Source of the DNA: Kitagawia praeruptora
Taxonomy: Eukaryota > Streptophyta > Magnoliopsida > Apiales > Apiaceae
Assembly (NCBI GenBank): GCA_037693485.1
Contig: CM075350.1
Span: 117,801,001-117,865,000 of the forward strand
DNA length: 64,000 bases
Direction: 5' to 3'
Both the position numbers and the translations under genes were made by a program. The notes under the pieces are model-generated. The model worked only from the letters and a program-made list of their open reading frames with translations. It searched no databases and had not been told where the DNA came from. Within the stretch, counting starts at the first letter, position 1. Each line of letters begins with the position of its first letter. This document shows, piece by piece, positions 13,009 to 23,513 of this stretch.

Positions 13009-13278
13009 TGTCACAGTACATGATACTAATAATGTGTGCGAAGTAGACGAGCACACCTTTACAACATTAGCTGTCATGTAGTGAGCTGGCAAAAGTAGTT
13101 AGTTAGTAACAGAATTAAGATAGAGCTCGTGTATGTGGAGCTGTAGTTTCTATAAATACAGTGGCTCTGTGTGTAACTTTCTTAACACTCTTCTTAATAC
13201 AATTTACTTTTGCTCTGTATTTTCTATGTTCATCATCTTCTCCATTGTTATACTTTACTGTAACTATACATTTTGAGA
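13009..13278 (+). repeat. 3' LTR of copia C1 (270 bp)
   Basis: Starts TGTCACAGTAC directly after the polypurine tract (TTGAGGGGGA, 12999-13008) and ends TGAGA, an imperfect inverse of TGTCA. A TATA box is at 13151-13158. It shows the complete left tip that T1 separated from the 5' LTR. It is followed directly by LecRK kinase coding sequence (AAGTG at 13279). Confidence 0.88.
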
Positions 13279-13500
13279 AAGTGGAATGTTTGATGATTGT
13301 AGGACTATGGTGTGCTCACCCTGACCAGAATTCAAGGTCATCGATTAGGCAGGCAATCTAAGTACATAACTTTGAGGTGGCGATGCCAAATCTTCCTACA
13401 AAGATGCATGTTCCATTTCATGCATCCACAAGTATACCGGTGGTTAGCTCTTTTGGGGCTTCTAATACTTGCACAAACATTGATGTTGGACTTGAACAAG
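13279..13500 (+). pseudogene. LecRK copy 1, 3' end of kinase domain and C-terminal tail
   Basis: Translates as VECLMIVGLWCAHPDQNSR then SSIRQAI, the end of the kinase domain in L-type lectin receptor kinases. It aligns in frame with 42390-42560 of LecRK copy 2. A stop (13360-13362) interrupts the frame where copy 2 reads glutamine. The tail continues with recognisable MPNLPT..., then a VVSSFGAS-like end. Everything 5' of this point is removed by the copia insertion; the rest of the gene, if kept, lies left of the window. Confidence 0.85.
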
Positions 13501-13589
13501 TCTACACCTACGCCTAAACCTACAAAGTATGCATGTGCTGCCAATTTACCTACAAAATTTACATCACTAATTGTATACTTGTATATGGT

Positions 13590-14880
13590 ATTAGCTGCAT
13601 GTACTCATTTAGCTTTTGCATTAGTATATCATTCCATACTCTGTCGTTGACTATGGATGCACACGAAACTGGGGAATCACACTTGTGCATAATGCTACAG
13701 TCCCATACTTCTTTTAAGGAACATGATTAGAAATTTGCAATCATTTGATGTCAGTTGGTGTGACTAAGAAAGCAGTGCTGAAAATCTAGCTACTGAAACC
13801 AGTCGATGATTCACTGACTGATCTGTCGGAAACATCTTGATCCCTCACTACCGACCTTGGGAAGAATGATAACAAGAAAGTAATGCTTACAAGAGATATA
13901 ATCTGGATTACAGTCTTAATTACGAAAATAAAACACACCAATGTACAAACCATAGGAGTATTAAATACTAAACTTGAAATGAATATCAAACTAACTTTTC
14001 TTATACGCGTGAGTAAAATGGGATGGGGAGAGTATCTGAATGATTCGTATTTCGTCAGTTTCGGAAATTTAGGGGAATGTAGACATTACATTAACATGTC
14101 TAGTCGTTTACTGTCCCATTTTCAGAACATTTATAATAGTCGTTCTCGTTTTATATTCCGTACCCGAATTTTTTTTTTTTTTTTTTGATAATCCGGTGTC
14201 CGGGCCAGCTTGTGTAGGGGCTTAGTTGGCAAAGGTTAGAGCCACAAAATCTGATCACTACCACCTTGCCACGTATCCTCAAGTTTAACACGTCCATTCA
14301 TGACATAAGGAGATTCCAGGAAGAAGTAATTTACAGGAAAATATTCAAGAAAAATCCAGTTGGCTCCCTTAGTTTCGGAATAAGACTCGTTGATGAATAT
14401 ACTTCAACTACATTTTAGATTTTAGCCATTCACCATCTCTATCATGATATATGCAGTATCATGTCAAAAATTAGGTTTAATGTGCTTTTGGCCCTTCAAG
14501 TTTGCACAATTATACCCATAAAGCTCTACAATTTTAAAACGTTCTTTTTCACCCCTTCAACTTCATAAATGTACCTTTTTGCCACAAACCATCGTCAACA
14601 ACGGTCCATGTTCCCTCCCCATTCAATTCTCACCAAGGGACACAACATTAGTTGTGACTCGTGAGAGTTCGTCAAAGTAATCATGGATTGGAGTATACGA
14701 TACAGTAAATTGTGATTGATATATGATGGAAACCATGGAATCAAGGAATATATGGTCGTGCTGGGCGGGCTGAGAAAATAAGACCAAGAGTAGAGGAAAA
14801 GTGGAGTCTTCGGGTCTTTCTCTACATTTTCCACAAAGTTGATTGAAATACTTCCCCTTAGCCATTCGCTGATATATATC
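13590..14880 (+). repeat. Intergenic segment duplicated with the LecRK cluster (copy A)
   Basis: Bases 13590-13880 match 43985-44275. Bases 13881-14085 match 53190-53384, and 14086-14870 match the segments from 61631 to about 63050, allowing for insertions there. These are the spacers between tandem LecRK copies. This copy lacks the Helitron and the MITE present in the other, so it serves as an unoccupied reference site. A T run lies at 14168-14186. No gene is supported in it. Confidence 0.8.
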
Positions 14881-14977
14881 TAAAACTGAGCACCGTAGAA
14901 ATCATAGTATATACCGGTTGCATGTGAAATGGCATCATCTCAACCTTAAAACTAATCCTGCTCCCTCCTCTGTACTC

Positions 14978-15085
14978 ATGGCAATAGCTCTCGGTCTCTT
15001 ATTTTTCTTGTGCCTTGTCGCGGTAAATAGTTCAGTTCATTTTAAAGTATCTAAATTTGGTCCTCGGCAAACCAACATAATTTAT
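14978..15085 (+). pseudogene. LecRK copy 2, segment 1 (signal peptide and start of lectin domain)
   Basis: The ATG at 14978 opens 36 codons: a hydrophobic leader (MAIALGLLFFLCLVAV) that fits a secretory signal peptide, then the first lectin strand ending FGPRQTNIIY. The frame breaks exactly at the 5-bp duplication TTTAT (15081-15085) caused by the Tat insertion and resumes in phase at 28625. A weak TATA-like TATATAT lies near 14871. With the insertions set aside the three segments give 1926 nt (641 codons plus stop) and no internal stop. The lack of introns fits L-type LecRKs. As the genome stands the gene is split over 27.6 kb. Confidence 0.9.
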
Positions 15086-15715
15086 TGATAGGTACCCGCA
15101 GTAAGCTTACAGCGGGCTCCCGCTGTGAGCAACCCGCCATCTGCTATTGCACATCCACCTGTAACAAATACTCATTAATTACACATGTGTCATTTCATAT
15201 TATTTTTACTAAAAGCAATCCACTTGACAAACAAATATCTTCACACAAATATATTTGCAAAATATCTTGTTACCTTGCTCACTAAGGCAGGTGACCATAA
15301 AGGCAACTAAGGGGACACAAAAGCATTAAAAGGCGGCTGTGCTAGAATCGAGGTAAGTGGGAAAGGGACACTAATCACTGTTCCAATAGTGGCTCACTGT
15401 AGCTTTAACAGCATAACAAGTGGGTCACCAAGTGGGTGAACAGTTATTAGAAGACCTAGCCTATAAATACCCCCATTCTACACACAAGGTGAGATATACA
15501 ATTTCAATAGCACAAAAATTACTACTCATTCTCTCCCTTCACACAGATACATTTTCACCTGTTTCGATTATTATTATTCCGATTACTGATTCTCACACCG
15601 GAGGTGCTTGACGGCCACCACCCCCGGGCGAGCATTATTTTGCAAATACCCAAACTCAGGTGAAGTACCCCCGGAACAGTGATCGGAAGCCATTAATCGA
15701 CCGTGAGGATTATCA
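15086..15715 (+). repeat. 5' LTR of Tat T2
   Basis: TGATAGGTACCC to GGATTATCA, with a TATA box TATAAATA at 15462-15469. The transcript start is probably 25-35 bp downstream of that box. The six differences from the 3' LTR include 15110, 15142, 15328 and 15494. Confidence 0.95.
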
Positions 15716-15717
15716 TT

Positions 15718-15734
15718 TGGCGCTAGAAGGAGGG
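15718..15734 (+). other. Primer binding site of T2
   Basis: TGGCGCTAGAAGGAGGG lies two bases after the 5' LTR. TGG is the expected complement of a tRNA 3' CCA end. The full tRNA identity is not something I can assign by eye. Confidence 0.7.
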
Positions 15735-15830
15735 GGCTTTTTCTTAAAGGAAAACCCACCACCTGCTCTACCTACACAGTAGCTATTCACACGCTCAAAA
15801 CATAAATCAAAAACACCTCAAAAACCTTAA

Positions 15831-18800
15831 ATGGAAATCGTAATACCACACCCAGATGAACAAGAACACGAGGGAGATACAACTGGCATCCCGCCAGTCA
15901 ACCCGCCAGAGAACCCGCCCAAAGAAGACGGGCGAGAGCAAATTCTTAGTCTTAATCTCACAGGATGTAACCAACAACAAATTGACTTAATCATGCAAAT
16001 AGCCGCAACCCTTCCTCAGGCCGGACCAAAATCCTTGACAAAACAAGCAAACCCACCCATCAACCCGCCTGGCAATCATGACGAGGCAAACAGCCAACCC
16101 CGCGAGGCGAACTCTGCTTTCTCTCGCCTAGGCTCGCCTCAAAATACTAAGCACGACAGGCACAATAAGAATCACCATCCCCCTGAAGTATGGGAACAGA
16201 ACAGAAGGCACAGAGACCTAAGAAAAATAATCATTGACAAAAAAGCCGCCTATGACAAGGTAGTGGCCGAATATGAAGCACACAAGAACCAACAGCAACC
16301 TCCTGTCCGCTCAAAGCAACCTGAAATAACACAACCATCAAACGCAGAAATGTTACAGACCATATTGGAACTCAAGAATAAAATAGAAGGAAATAGCGAA
16401 CAAGATATGGGTGGAACACCATTCACAGCAAGGCTAGAGGCCGAGCCACGGCAAAAAGACATCAAACATCACAGCTTCAACTCTTTTGACGGGCTGGGAG
16501 ACCCGGAGGAGCACCTTAGCTATTTCGACCAGCTGGCTCTCCACTACGAGTATAATGACTTGACACGATGTCGATTCTTCGCCGCAACTCTCCGCGGCAA
16601 CGCCCAAAGATGGTTTTGCAGGATATCCACCAGGTCCATAGATACTTGGTTGGAATTTAAGAAATTATTTCTCAACAAATTCAAAGCAAACCAACAACAC
16701 GAAGTTCATACCGTATTTCTTGAAACCGTTGCACAACGTAATGGTGAAACCTTACAAAACTACATTGACCGTTTCAAGGAAGCCGTCAACAAAGTTGTCT
16801 GTGTCAATGAAACAGAGGCTTTGGTTCATTTAAGGAGAGGTCTCAACCCTTACGAGTGCGAGAAGTACGTATGCCGTCTCATGGAAATTAAACCCACTAC
16901 TCTGGCCAAGGCGTATGACTTGGCATCTCAAGCCATCAACGAAATCGAGTCTCTCAACGTACTTAAACAATCTAGGGCACCACCCGCTCCCACACCATAT
17001 TTCCAAAGAGAAAGGTACACGCCTTACCAAAGGCAAACACCCGCCTTGCATCAAGTACAAACCACTCACGGGCCGCTGCCCGCCCAAAGATCTCAACCAT
17101 CAGCACCAATCAGGGACCACCAAGGGCCCTTAAACCCGCAAAGATCAGATAGGCATCCGGAGCCAAAATGGACCGAATTTACTCTCCCAAGAGCAACCAT
17201 CTTACGAGAAATTAAAGGGAAACCTTTCTACTTTCCACCAGCCCCGATGCACTCTTCACCTGATGACAGGCCCAAAGACAAGCACTGCGATTACCACGAA
17301 ACACATGGCCATTTTACAGATAACTGCCTTTCTCTCAAGTACTTTCTGGAAAAACAAGTCAAGGCATGCAACTTATCTCAATACTTGCCCAGGCAAATAC
17401 TTGGCCCGTCCTCCTCTCAAGGACACAACAAAAACATAGTACATACCGTGTTTGGCGGACAGGTCTCACCACTTAGAGACGAACAGACCGTCTATGCCAT
17501 ATCTGAGGGTCCGCCGAACGTCATCACTTTCACAGATGCAGACTATGAAGGCATCAATCCCAATCATACTGAGGCACTAGTCATATCCTTGGGCATTGCG
17601 CAAAATGAGGTTAAAAGGGTTCTGGTCGACAACGGGTCCTCGGTTGACATTTGTTTCCAACACACCTGGGACAGGCTAAAGCTAAGCGACGAAAAGTTAG
17701 AAACATGTCCTGATGAAACACCGCTTTACGGGTTCGGCCACAACGCCGTCCCAATAGCAGGCATTGCACGGCTCCCTGTCTACTTTGGGGAATCTCCCAG
17801 ACAGGTTTGCAGGATCATCAAATTCTATGTCATTAACACAGCCTCCTCCTACAACATGATTTTGGGGAGACCCACATTGAACTTGTTAAAGGCAGTTACC
17901 TCTACCCCTCATCTCAAAATCAAGTTCCCTACTTCAAATGGGATAGGAGAAATCAAAGGGGATTTTGAAACCTCCAAAAGGTGCTACGGCATCGCTCTTA
18001 CCTTGGGAAAGTCCGAGCCCAGCAATATCAACAAAGAAAGAACTCAAAGCAGGAGACAAGCAAAAAGACAGAGGCACGATGCAAGCCAACGTGCTAATAA
18101 CAAAAAAAGAAAAGAGGTACAATTTATTGACGGGCATGATCCATTGACAGAAGACCCGCCAAGAATTGATGCCAATCTAATGAAATGTCTCAAAAGAGAA
18201 GAAAACCCGCCAATAATCCCAGCGGTACAAACAGAGAAGATAGAAACCATACCCGGAGATACAAACAAGACTGTCAGTATCGGTGCGGGTTTGGACTCTA
18301 TCTTTAAAAAGGGTCTCACTGACCTCTTGAGAAAATACGCGGACGTTTTCGCGTGGAGTCCGAAGGATATGCCAGGATTAGATGAGTCCGTGGCAATCCA
18401 TAAGCTAAATGTGGATCCAGACAAAACACCAAAAATATAAAAACGAAGAAACTTTGCACCAGAACGACAGCGGGCCATTGATATTGAAATTGACAAACTC
18501 TTGGACGCAGACTTGATTTGCGAAGTCACCTACCCTAAGTGGGTTGCAAATGTGGTGTTAGTAAAGAAAGCTAATGGAAAGTGGCGGATATGCGTCGATT
18601 ACACAGACTTAAACGCAGCATGCCCAAAGGACCCATATCCTCTCCCTTCGATAGACCAACTCATTGATGCCACAGCGGGTCATCTAATGCTCAGTTTCAT
18701 GGACGCCTACTCAGGCTACAACCAAATCAAAATGACTCCAGAGGACAGAGAGAAAACGGCTTTCGTTACACATAGGGGAGTATATTGTTACAAAGTGATG

Positions 18801-21454
18801 CCATTTGGATTGATCAATGCCGGTGCCACCTTCCAAAAAACCATGAATAGAATCTTTAGCGGACAGTTGGGCCGAAATATGGAAGTATATGTGGATGATC
18901 TTATAGTCAAATCTCTCCTAACGGCTTCCCACCTCCAGGACTTGGAAGAATGTTTTTCCACCCTCAGGGAACACAATATGAAACTCAACCCGGATAAGTG
19001 TGCATTCGCACTTGATGCTGGCAAATTCCTAGGCTTCTTGGTATCTCACAGAGGCATCGAGGCCAATCCTGAGAAAATAAAGGCCATAATCGACATGCAA
19101 CCACCCAAAACCTTAAAAGAAATACAAAAATTAACGGGGAGGTTGGCCGCCCTCAGAAGATTCATAGCAAAATTGGCAGACAGATGCCTTCCATTCTTTG
19201 ACACTTTAAAAGGGGCCACAAAAACCAACAAAATATCTTGGACACAAGAGTGTCAAAAGGCCTTTGAGGATCTCAAAACTTATCTCTCCTCTGCTCCACT
19301 ACTTGCGGTCGCAGCCCCCTCAGAGCCGCTATCACTCTACTTATCCGCAACAGACAAAGCCGTGGGGGCGGTGCTTATCAAAGAAGAAAATGGTGAGAAA
19401 AAACCAGTCTACTATGTCAGCCAAGTGCTCAAAGACGCGGAAACCCGCTATCCCAACGTCCAAAAATTTGCTCTAGCTTTGGTCATGGCAAGCAGAAAAT
19501 TGCGGCACTATTTCCAAGGGAGACAAATCAGAATCATCACGGATCAACCGCTAAGAAAAATACTTCACAAACCAGATTTATCAGGTAGATTGATTAACTG
19601 GGCGGTAGAACTTGGTCAATTCGATCTCAAATACATACCAAGAACCGCCATCAAGGCACAAGCGTTGGCTGATTTTATGGTTGAATGTTCATTCGCCACA
19701 AATGAAAAAGAGACACCCGCAAAGACAAACACAGCCGCGGACAGCAATTGGCAGTTGTATGTAGATGGTTCCTCTACAAACACCCGTTGTGGGACGGGGC
19801 TCATCTTGACTAGCCCTGACGGTTTTCAAGTCAAACAAGCCATACAGCTAAATTTCAAAGCCACAAACAATCAAGCGGAATATGAGGCACTTTTGGCCGG
19901 TTTGACATTGGCAAAAAATTTACAGGTAAAAAAGATAACCATCTATAGCGACTCGCAGCTGGTTGTTCGACAAACAACAGGAGATTACTCAACAAAAGAT
20001 AGCAATCTCAGCAAATATCAGGAATTAGTTCAGACAATGCTAACTCAGTTTGAAGAATACTCTCTTGAACAAATAGACAGAATGGACAACACCGTTGCGG
20101 ACATGTTATCTAAATTAACACAAGGCGAGAAAGCGGAGGCGGACACGGTTTACTTTGAAGAGTTAATTGTCCCAAGTACAAACAAACTGGATATCATGGA
20201 AATAAGCCCGCCAAGGGATAGTTGGATGACCCCTTACATTTGTTATCTGGAAAATGGCACACTACCGGATGACAGACTCAAAGCAAAATTAGTCAAATCA
20301 CAAGCAACGAAATACTTTCTTCAGGAGGGCATTTTATACAAGAGAAGTTTTGACTCCCCTATACTAAAATGTGTCGACGAAGAAGAAGCCCTATATTGCA
20401 TAAGAGAAGTCCACGAAGGCATTTGTGGTGATCACATGGCGGGCAAAGCATTAGCACACAAAATACTCAGACAAGGCTATTATTGGCCGAAAATGCACAA
20501 AGAATGCAAAAACTTCACTAAAAGATGCCGCCAATGTCAATTATTTAGCAATATGTCCAGAAAGTCACCGGCACTCCCAGCGGCCATATTATCCCCAATA
20601 CCTTTTGCAATCTGGGGCATTGACATCATGGGACCATTCCCTAAAGCCAAAGGTGACTTGCAGTATGTTATGGTCGCCATTGATTACATGACAAAGTGGG
20701 CAGAAGCAAAAGCCCTTAAGCACATTACACAAGATGACGCCATTCGTTTTGTTGAAGACCAAGTCATCACCAGATTTGGAATCCCAGTAATACTCATATC
20801 TGACAACGGTACACAGTTTGTAGGGTCAAAATTTACTAAATTCCTATCCGACCACGGAATCAAACATAAGAAAGCATCCGTATGCCATCCTCAAAGCAAC
20901 GTGCAGGTTGAAGTCACTAACCGTATCATCGTTCGAGGTCTAGAGAAAAGATTGACTACTTCAAAGAGAAAATGGCCTTATGAATTACCCAACGTTCTTT
21001 GGGCTTATCGCACATCACCCAGGACAAGTACTGGGGAATCTCCATTCAAATTAGCTTTTGGCACAGAAGCACTGGCACCAGTCGAAATTGGCTCACCATC
21101 TTACCGTGCCCTCAATTTTGAGGAGGAGGCAAATACTCAAGGACTTAAAACAAATCTTGACCTTCTGGATGAAATCAGAGACACCGCTGTTGAAAAAATG
21201 ACCGCCTACAAAGAAAAACTAAAGAATTCTTTGGCAAAAAAGCAAGAATCAAAGCCTATATAGAAGGCGACTTGGTTAACAGAGCGACTGAAGCATCCGA
21301 CCCCAGACACACTGGCAAACTTATACCAAAATGGGAAGGACCCTACAAAATCATCAAAGTACTCAGGCCGGGTTCTTACAAACTAGCCTATCTAAATGGC
21401 ACCGAGGTCAACAACACTTGGCACGGCGACAAACTGCGGAAATATTATCAATAG
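15831..21454 (+). pseudogene. Tat T2 gag-pol polyprotein, with one stop and one frameshift
   Basis: Gag: a capsid-like helical region around residues 215-330 (about 16480-16830), then a zinc-knuckle-like CDYHETHGHFTDNC (about 17287). Protease: VLVDNGSSVDIC (about 17620). RT: FMDAYSGYNQIKM and YVDDLIVKS (18697-18912). A first RNase H lies at about 19320-19560 and a second, archaeal-type one at about 19750-20130 (LYVDGSS, YSDSQL). Integrase has an HHCC zinc region (about 20410-20540) and a catalytic core with GIDIMGPF and SDNGTQF. Double RNase H is the hallmark of the Tat lineage. An in-frame TAA (18438-18440) sits between protease and RT, and a one-base shift in an A run near 21235-21242 puts the C-terminal integrase tail in another frame (21272-21454). 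The ATG at 15831 is the first after the PBS. Confidence 0.92.
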
Positions 21455-21543
21455 ACGGTTAGAAGGTCTCCTCTCTCTGTTTTCTTTGTAATAAAGGGAA
21501 CTATATTTTCAACGGAATACTTTTACAAAGAAAGTGGTCTACT

Positions 21544-22214
21544 TTACACAAGTTACAAATTGCAACCATTACACAGTCCCTCTGCGGACATTTACACAAG
21601 TTACAAATTGCAACCATTACAAAGTCCCTCTGCGGACACTTACACAAGTTACGCATTGCAAATATTACACAGTCCCTCTGCGGACATTTACACAAGTTAC
21701 AAATTGCAACCATTACACAGTCCCTCTGCGGACATTTACACAAGTTACACATTGCAAATATTACACAGTCCCTCTGCGGACATTTACACAAGTTACAAAT
21801 TGCAACCATTACAAAGTCCCTCTGCGGACACTTACACAAGTTACACATTGCAAATATTACACAGTCCCTCTGCGGACATTTACACAAGTTACAAATTGCA
21901 ACCATTACACAGTCCCTCTGCGGACATTTACACAAGTTACAAATTGCAACCATTACACAGTCCCTCTGCGGACATTTACACAAGTTACACATTGCAAATA
22001 TTACACAGTCCCTCTGCGGACATTTACACAAGTTACAAATTGCAACCATTACACAGTCCCTCTGCGGACACTTACACAAGTTACAAATTGCAACCATTAC
22101 AAAGTCCCTCTGCGGACACTTACACAAGTTACAAATTGCAACCATTACACAGTCCCTCTGCGGACACTTACACAAGTTACACCTGGCAAATATTACAAAG
22201 TCCCTCTGCGGACC
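21544..22214 (+). repeat. 14-copy 48-bp tandem array in the T2 3' region
   Basis: Units run TTACACAAGTTACAAATTGC... to ...CCCTCTGCGGACA, 48 bp each. There are two main variants (CAACCATTACACAG and CAAATATTACACAG) interspersed as higher-order blocks. Because 48 is divisible by three, two plus frames and one minus frame stay open throughout; I regard these ORFs as by-products. Hypervariable tandem arrays downstream of pol are known in Tat/Ogre elements and can seed satellites. From 22215 to 22760 there is element 3' sequence with no recognisable gene. Confidence 0.95.
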
Positions 22215-22762
22215 ATTACAAAATTACAAATCCCAAATCTACACAATTCGTCTACGGACAGTTCCCACAAACAATGTTTACAGACGTTACTAAGGGCGTC
22301 GACGGACAACTACCGACTTACAGTGAGAGATTTTGTAAAGATATCAACGTCTTACAAGCCTTGCAAACAAAAGACGGAATCTTACAACAGGAGTTACAAA
22401 AATTGTTTGTTACGACCAATTGACAAGAAAATATCAGGGCATAAGTACTCGATACTTCAAGAAAGAGTTAAGTCCCCTAAACGGGCATAAAGACAGCTGT
22501 GAATTTCAGTCTACAACTCTCGACAAGAAACAATAAAGCACCCTCAACGGGCACTTATTACGGCAAACAACCCGCCAAGAGACGGGTACTACAAACAATC
22601 TACAATGGAATGCTTACATAAATATGAAGGCAATACGACTCAAAGCAGAACAAAAACGGAAAACAGTTGGATGCAAAGGATAAATAAACATTTTATTCAT
22701 AAAATTGTTCTATTACAAGCATGTTATTACAAGGACTTTAGACTCCTACATCTAAGAATCCT

Positions 22763-23074
22763 TCATGCTTGGGGAGCTTTGTCTTTAGCATCTGCACCCT
22801 TCTTGGAGCTTTCACCCTGAGGAGGGGCGCGGAAACGGAAGTCAATTACATCCGTCGCCGGCTTATCTTTTGCCTCTTTAGCAGCACGGGCAGCAGCAGC
22901 TTTCCGAGCAGCCTTACGGCATTCCTCGGCATTATAGGCATCGCCCTCCTCTTCCCAAATGTTGGCCCAAGCTCTCCAACTGGCTTCTGTCGCCTCCGAC
23001 ATAGCCAGTTCACGTCCCCATGGAAATGGGGTAAAGTCGTCATTCATATCAGAAATCGCAAGCTTCTTCGACAT
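22763..23074 (-). CDS. Small antisense ORF of T2 (103 aa), unknown function
   Basis: The minus-strand ATG at 23074 begins MSKKLAISDMNDDFTPFPWG. A tryptophan-containing helical middle (SWRAWANIWEEEGDAYN) and an Ala/Lys-rich helix (KAARKAAAARAAKEAKDK) follow, then a charged tail. I do not recognise the family. A TATA box (TATAAATAGG, minus strand, 23147-23141 plus flanks) lies about 70 nt upstream, ideal spacing for a short 5'UTR. It ends 311 bases upstream of the window-start side of the larger antisense gene's stop region and shares its orientation, so it may be a separate unit or a downstream partner. The ATG used is the second in the frame; the first (23083) is three residues earlier. Confidence 0.55.
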   Translation of the reverse strand: MSKKLAISDMNDDFTPFPWGRELAMSEATEASWRAWANIWEEEGDAYNAEECRKAARKAAAARAAKEAKDKPATDVIDFRFRAPPQGESSKKGADAKDKAPQA

Positions 23075-23140
23075 AGGGAACAAGAGTTTTCAAAGAACGA
23101 GTTGGAGAAGGAATGATCTACATTTACAAGCAACCATCCT

Positions 23141-23147
23141 ATTTATA
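23141..23147 (-). promoter_or_regulatory. TATA box of the small T2 antisense ORF
   Basis: The minus strand reads TATAAAT followed by AGG, 67-73 nt before the ATG at 23074. Bases 23160-23510 between this box and the end of the larger antisense gene contain no supported gene. Confidence 0.5.
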
Positions 23148-23513
23148 GGGAGGTAAAAATAAAAGGGGGGAGGGTGAAGTCATCTCCCAGTCAAAAAATT
23201 ACAGTCCCCATGCAGAGAGAAGTAAAAGCTCAGTCAAAATTCTTTTGACTCCAATGCAGTATTAAATGCTGAAAACGAACTCCCACAGTCAAATTTTCAA
23301 AGTCAAGGTGACCATTTTCCCACACATATTTACTACATACTTTGACACAAAAATACAAACACACATCCAGTTATAGTTCGCAACAAAAATACCGAATTCA
23401 CAAACACAAAAATCATCAACACAAAATGTTTCACAATCGCACAGCGGACACACCCGCAGAGAGATTCCAAAACAAGTCCAACAAAAAGTTCTTAGCTAGT
23501 TACAAAAAATAAA

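Larger units (their letters stand above)
6646..13046 (+). pseudogene. Copia C1 pol (protease-integrase-RT-RNase H), broken
   Basis: Protease is at 6646-7023 (WIIDSGATDHI active-site motif). The frame is then split by the solo LTR at 7133-10144. After it come the GAG-pre-integrase HLWHARRLGYPS-like motif (about 10180), the integrase core with SDNGTEF and PQQNGVAERK (10560-10680), the copia RT with YVDDLML (about 12040-12055), and RNase H (ADWGG, CESEY). A separate frame to 13046 carries the C-terminal ADLLTKAL motif and ends SNLRG by the PPT. Breaks seen: a stop at 10242, a frameshift near 10385 and a frameshift near 12810. The 10369-12921 frame is the largest open piece. Polyprotein function is lost. 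Confidence 0.88.
5146..13278 (+). mobile_element. Degenerate Ty1/copia retrotransposon (element C1) with nested solo LTR
   Basis: A copia element lies in plus orientation. Its 5' LTR is visible from 5146 to 5398, with its first ~16 bp separated by T1. The PBS TGGTATCAGAGC (5399-5410) matches the usual initiator-Met tRNA primer. Gag and pol follow, then the PPT (12999-13008) and the 3' LTR 13009-13278. The order of pol domains (protease, integrase, RT, RNase H) defines copia. Lesions include a stop in gag (6359-6361), frameshifts near 6600, 10385 and 12810, a stop at 10242, and the 3-kb insertion at 7133-10144. The LTRs differ at about 5 of 254 aligned bases (~2%), making it one of the oldest datable insertions here. 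It interrupts LecRK copy 1. Confidence 0.88.

Noticed and set aside
21534..22490. Long ORFs (318, 287 and 224 codons) over the 48-bp array as proteins
   Set aside because: Open in two plus frames and one minus frame only because the repeat length is a multiple of three; no domain or start context.
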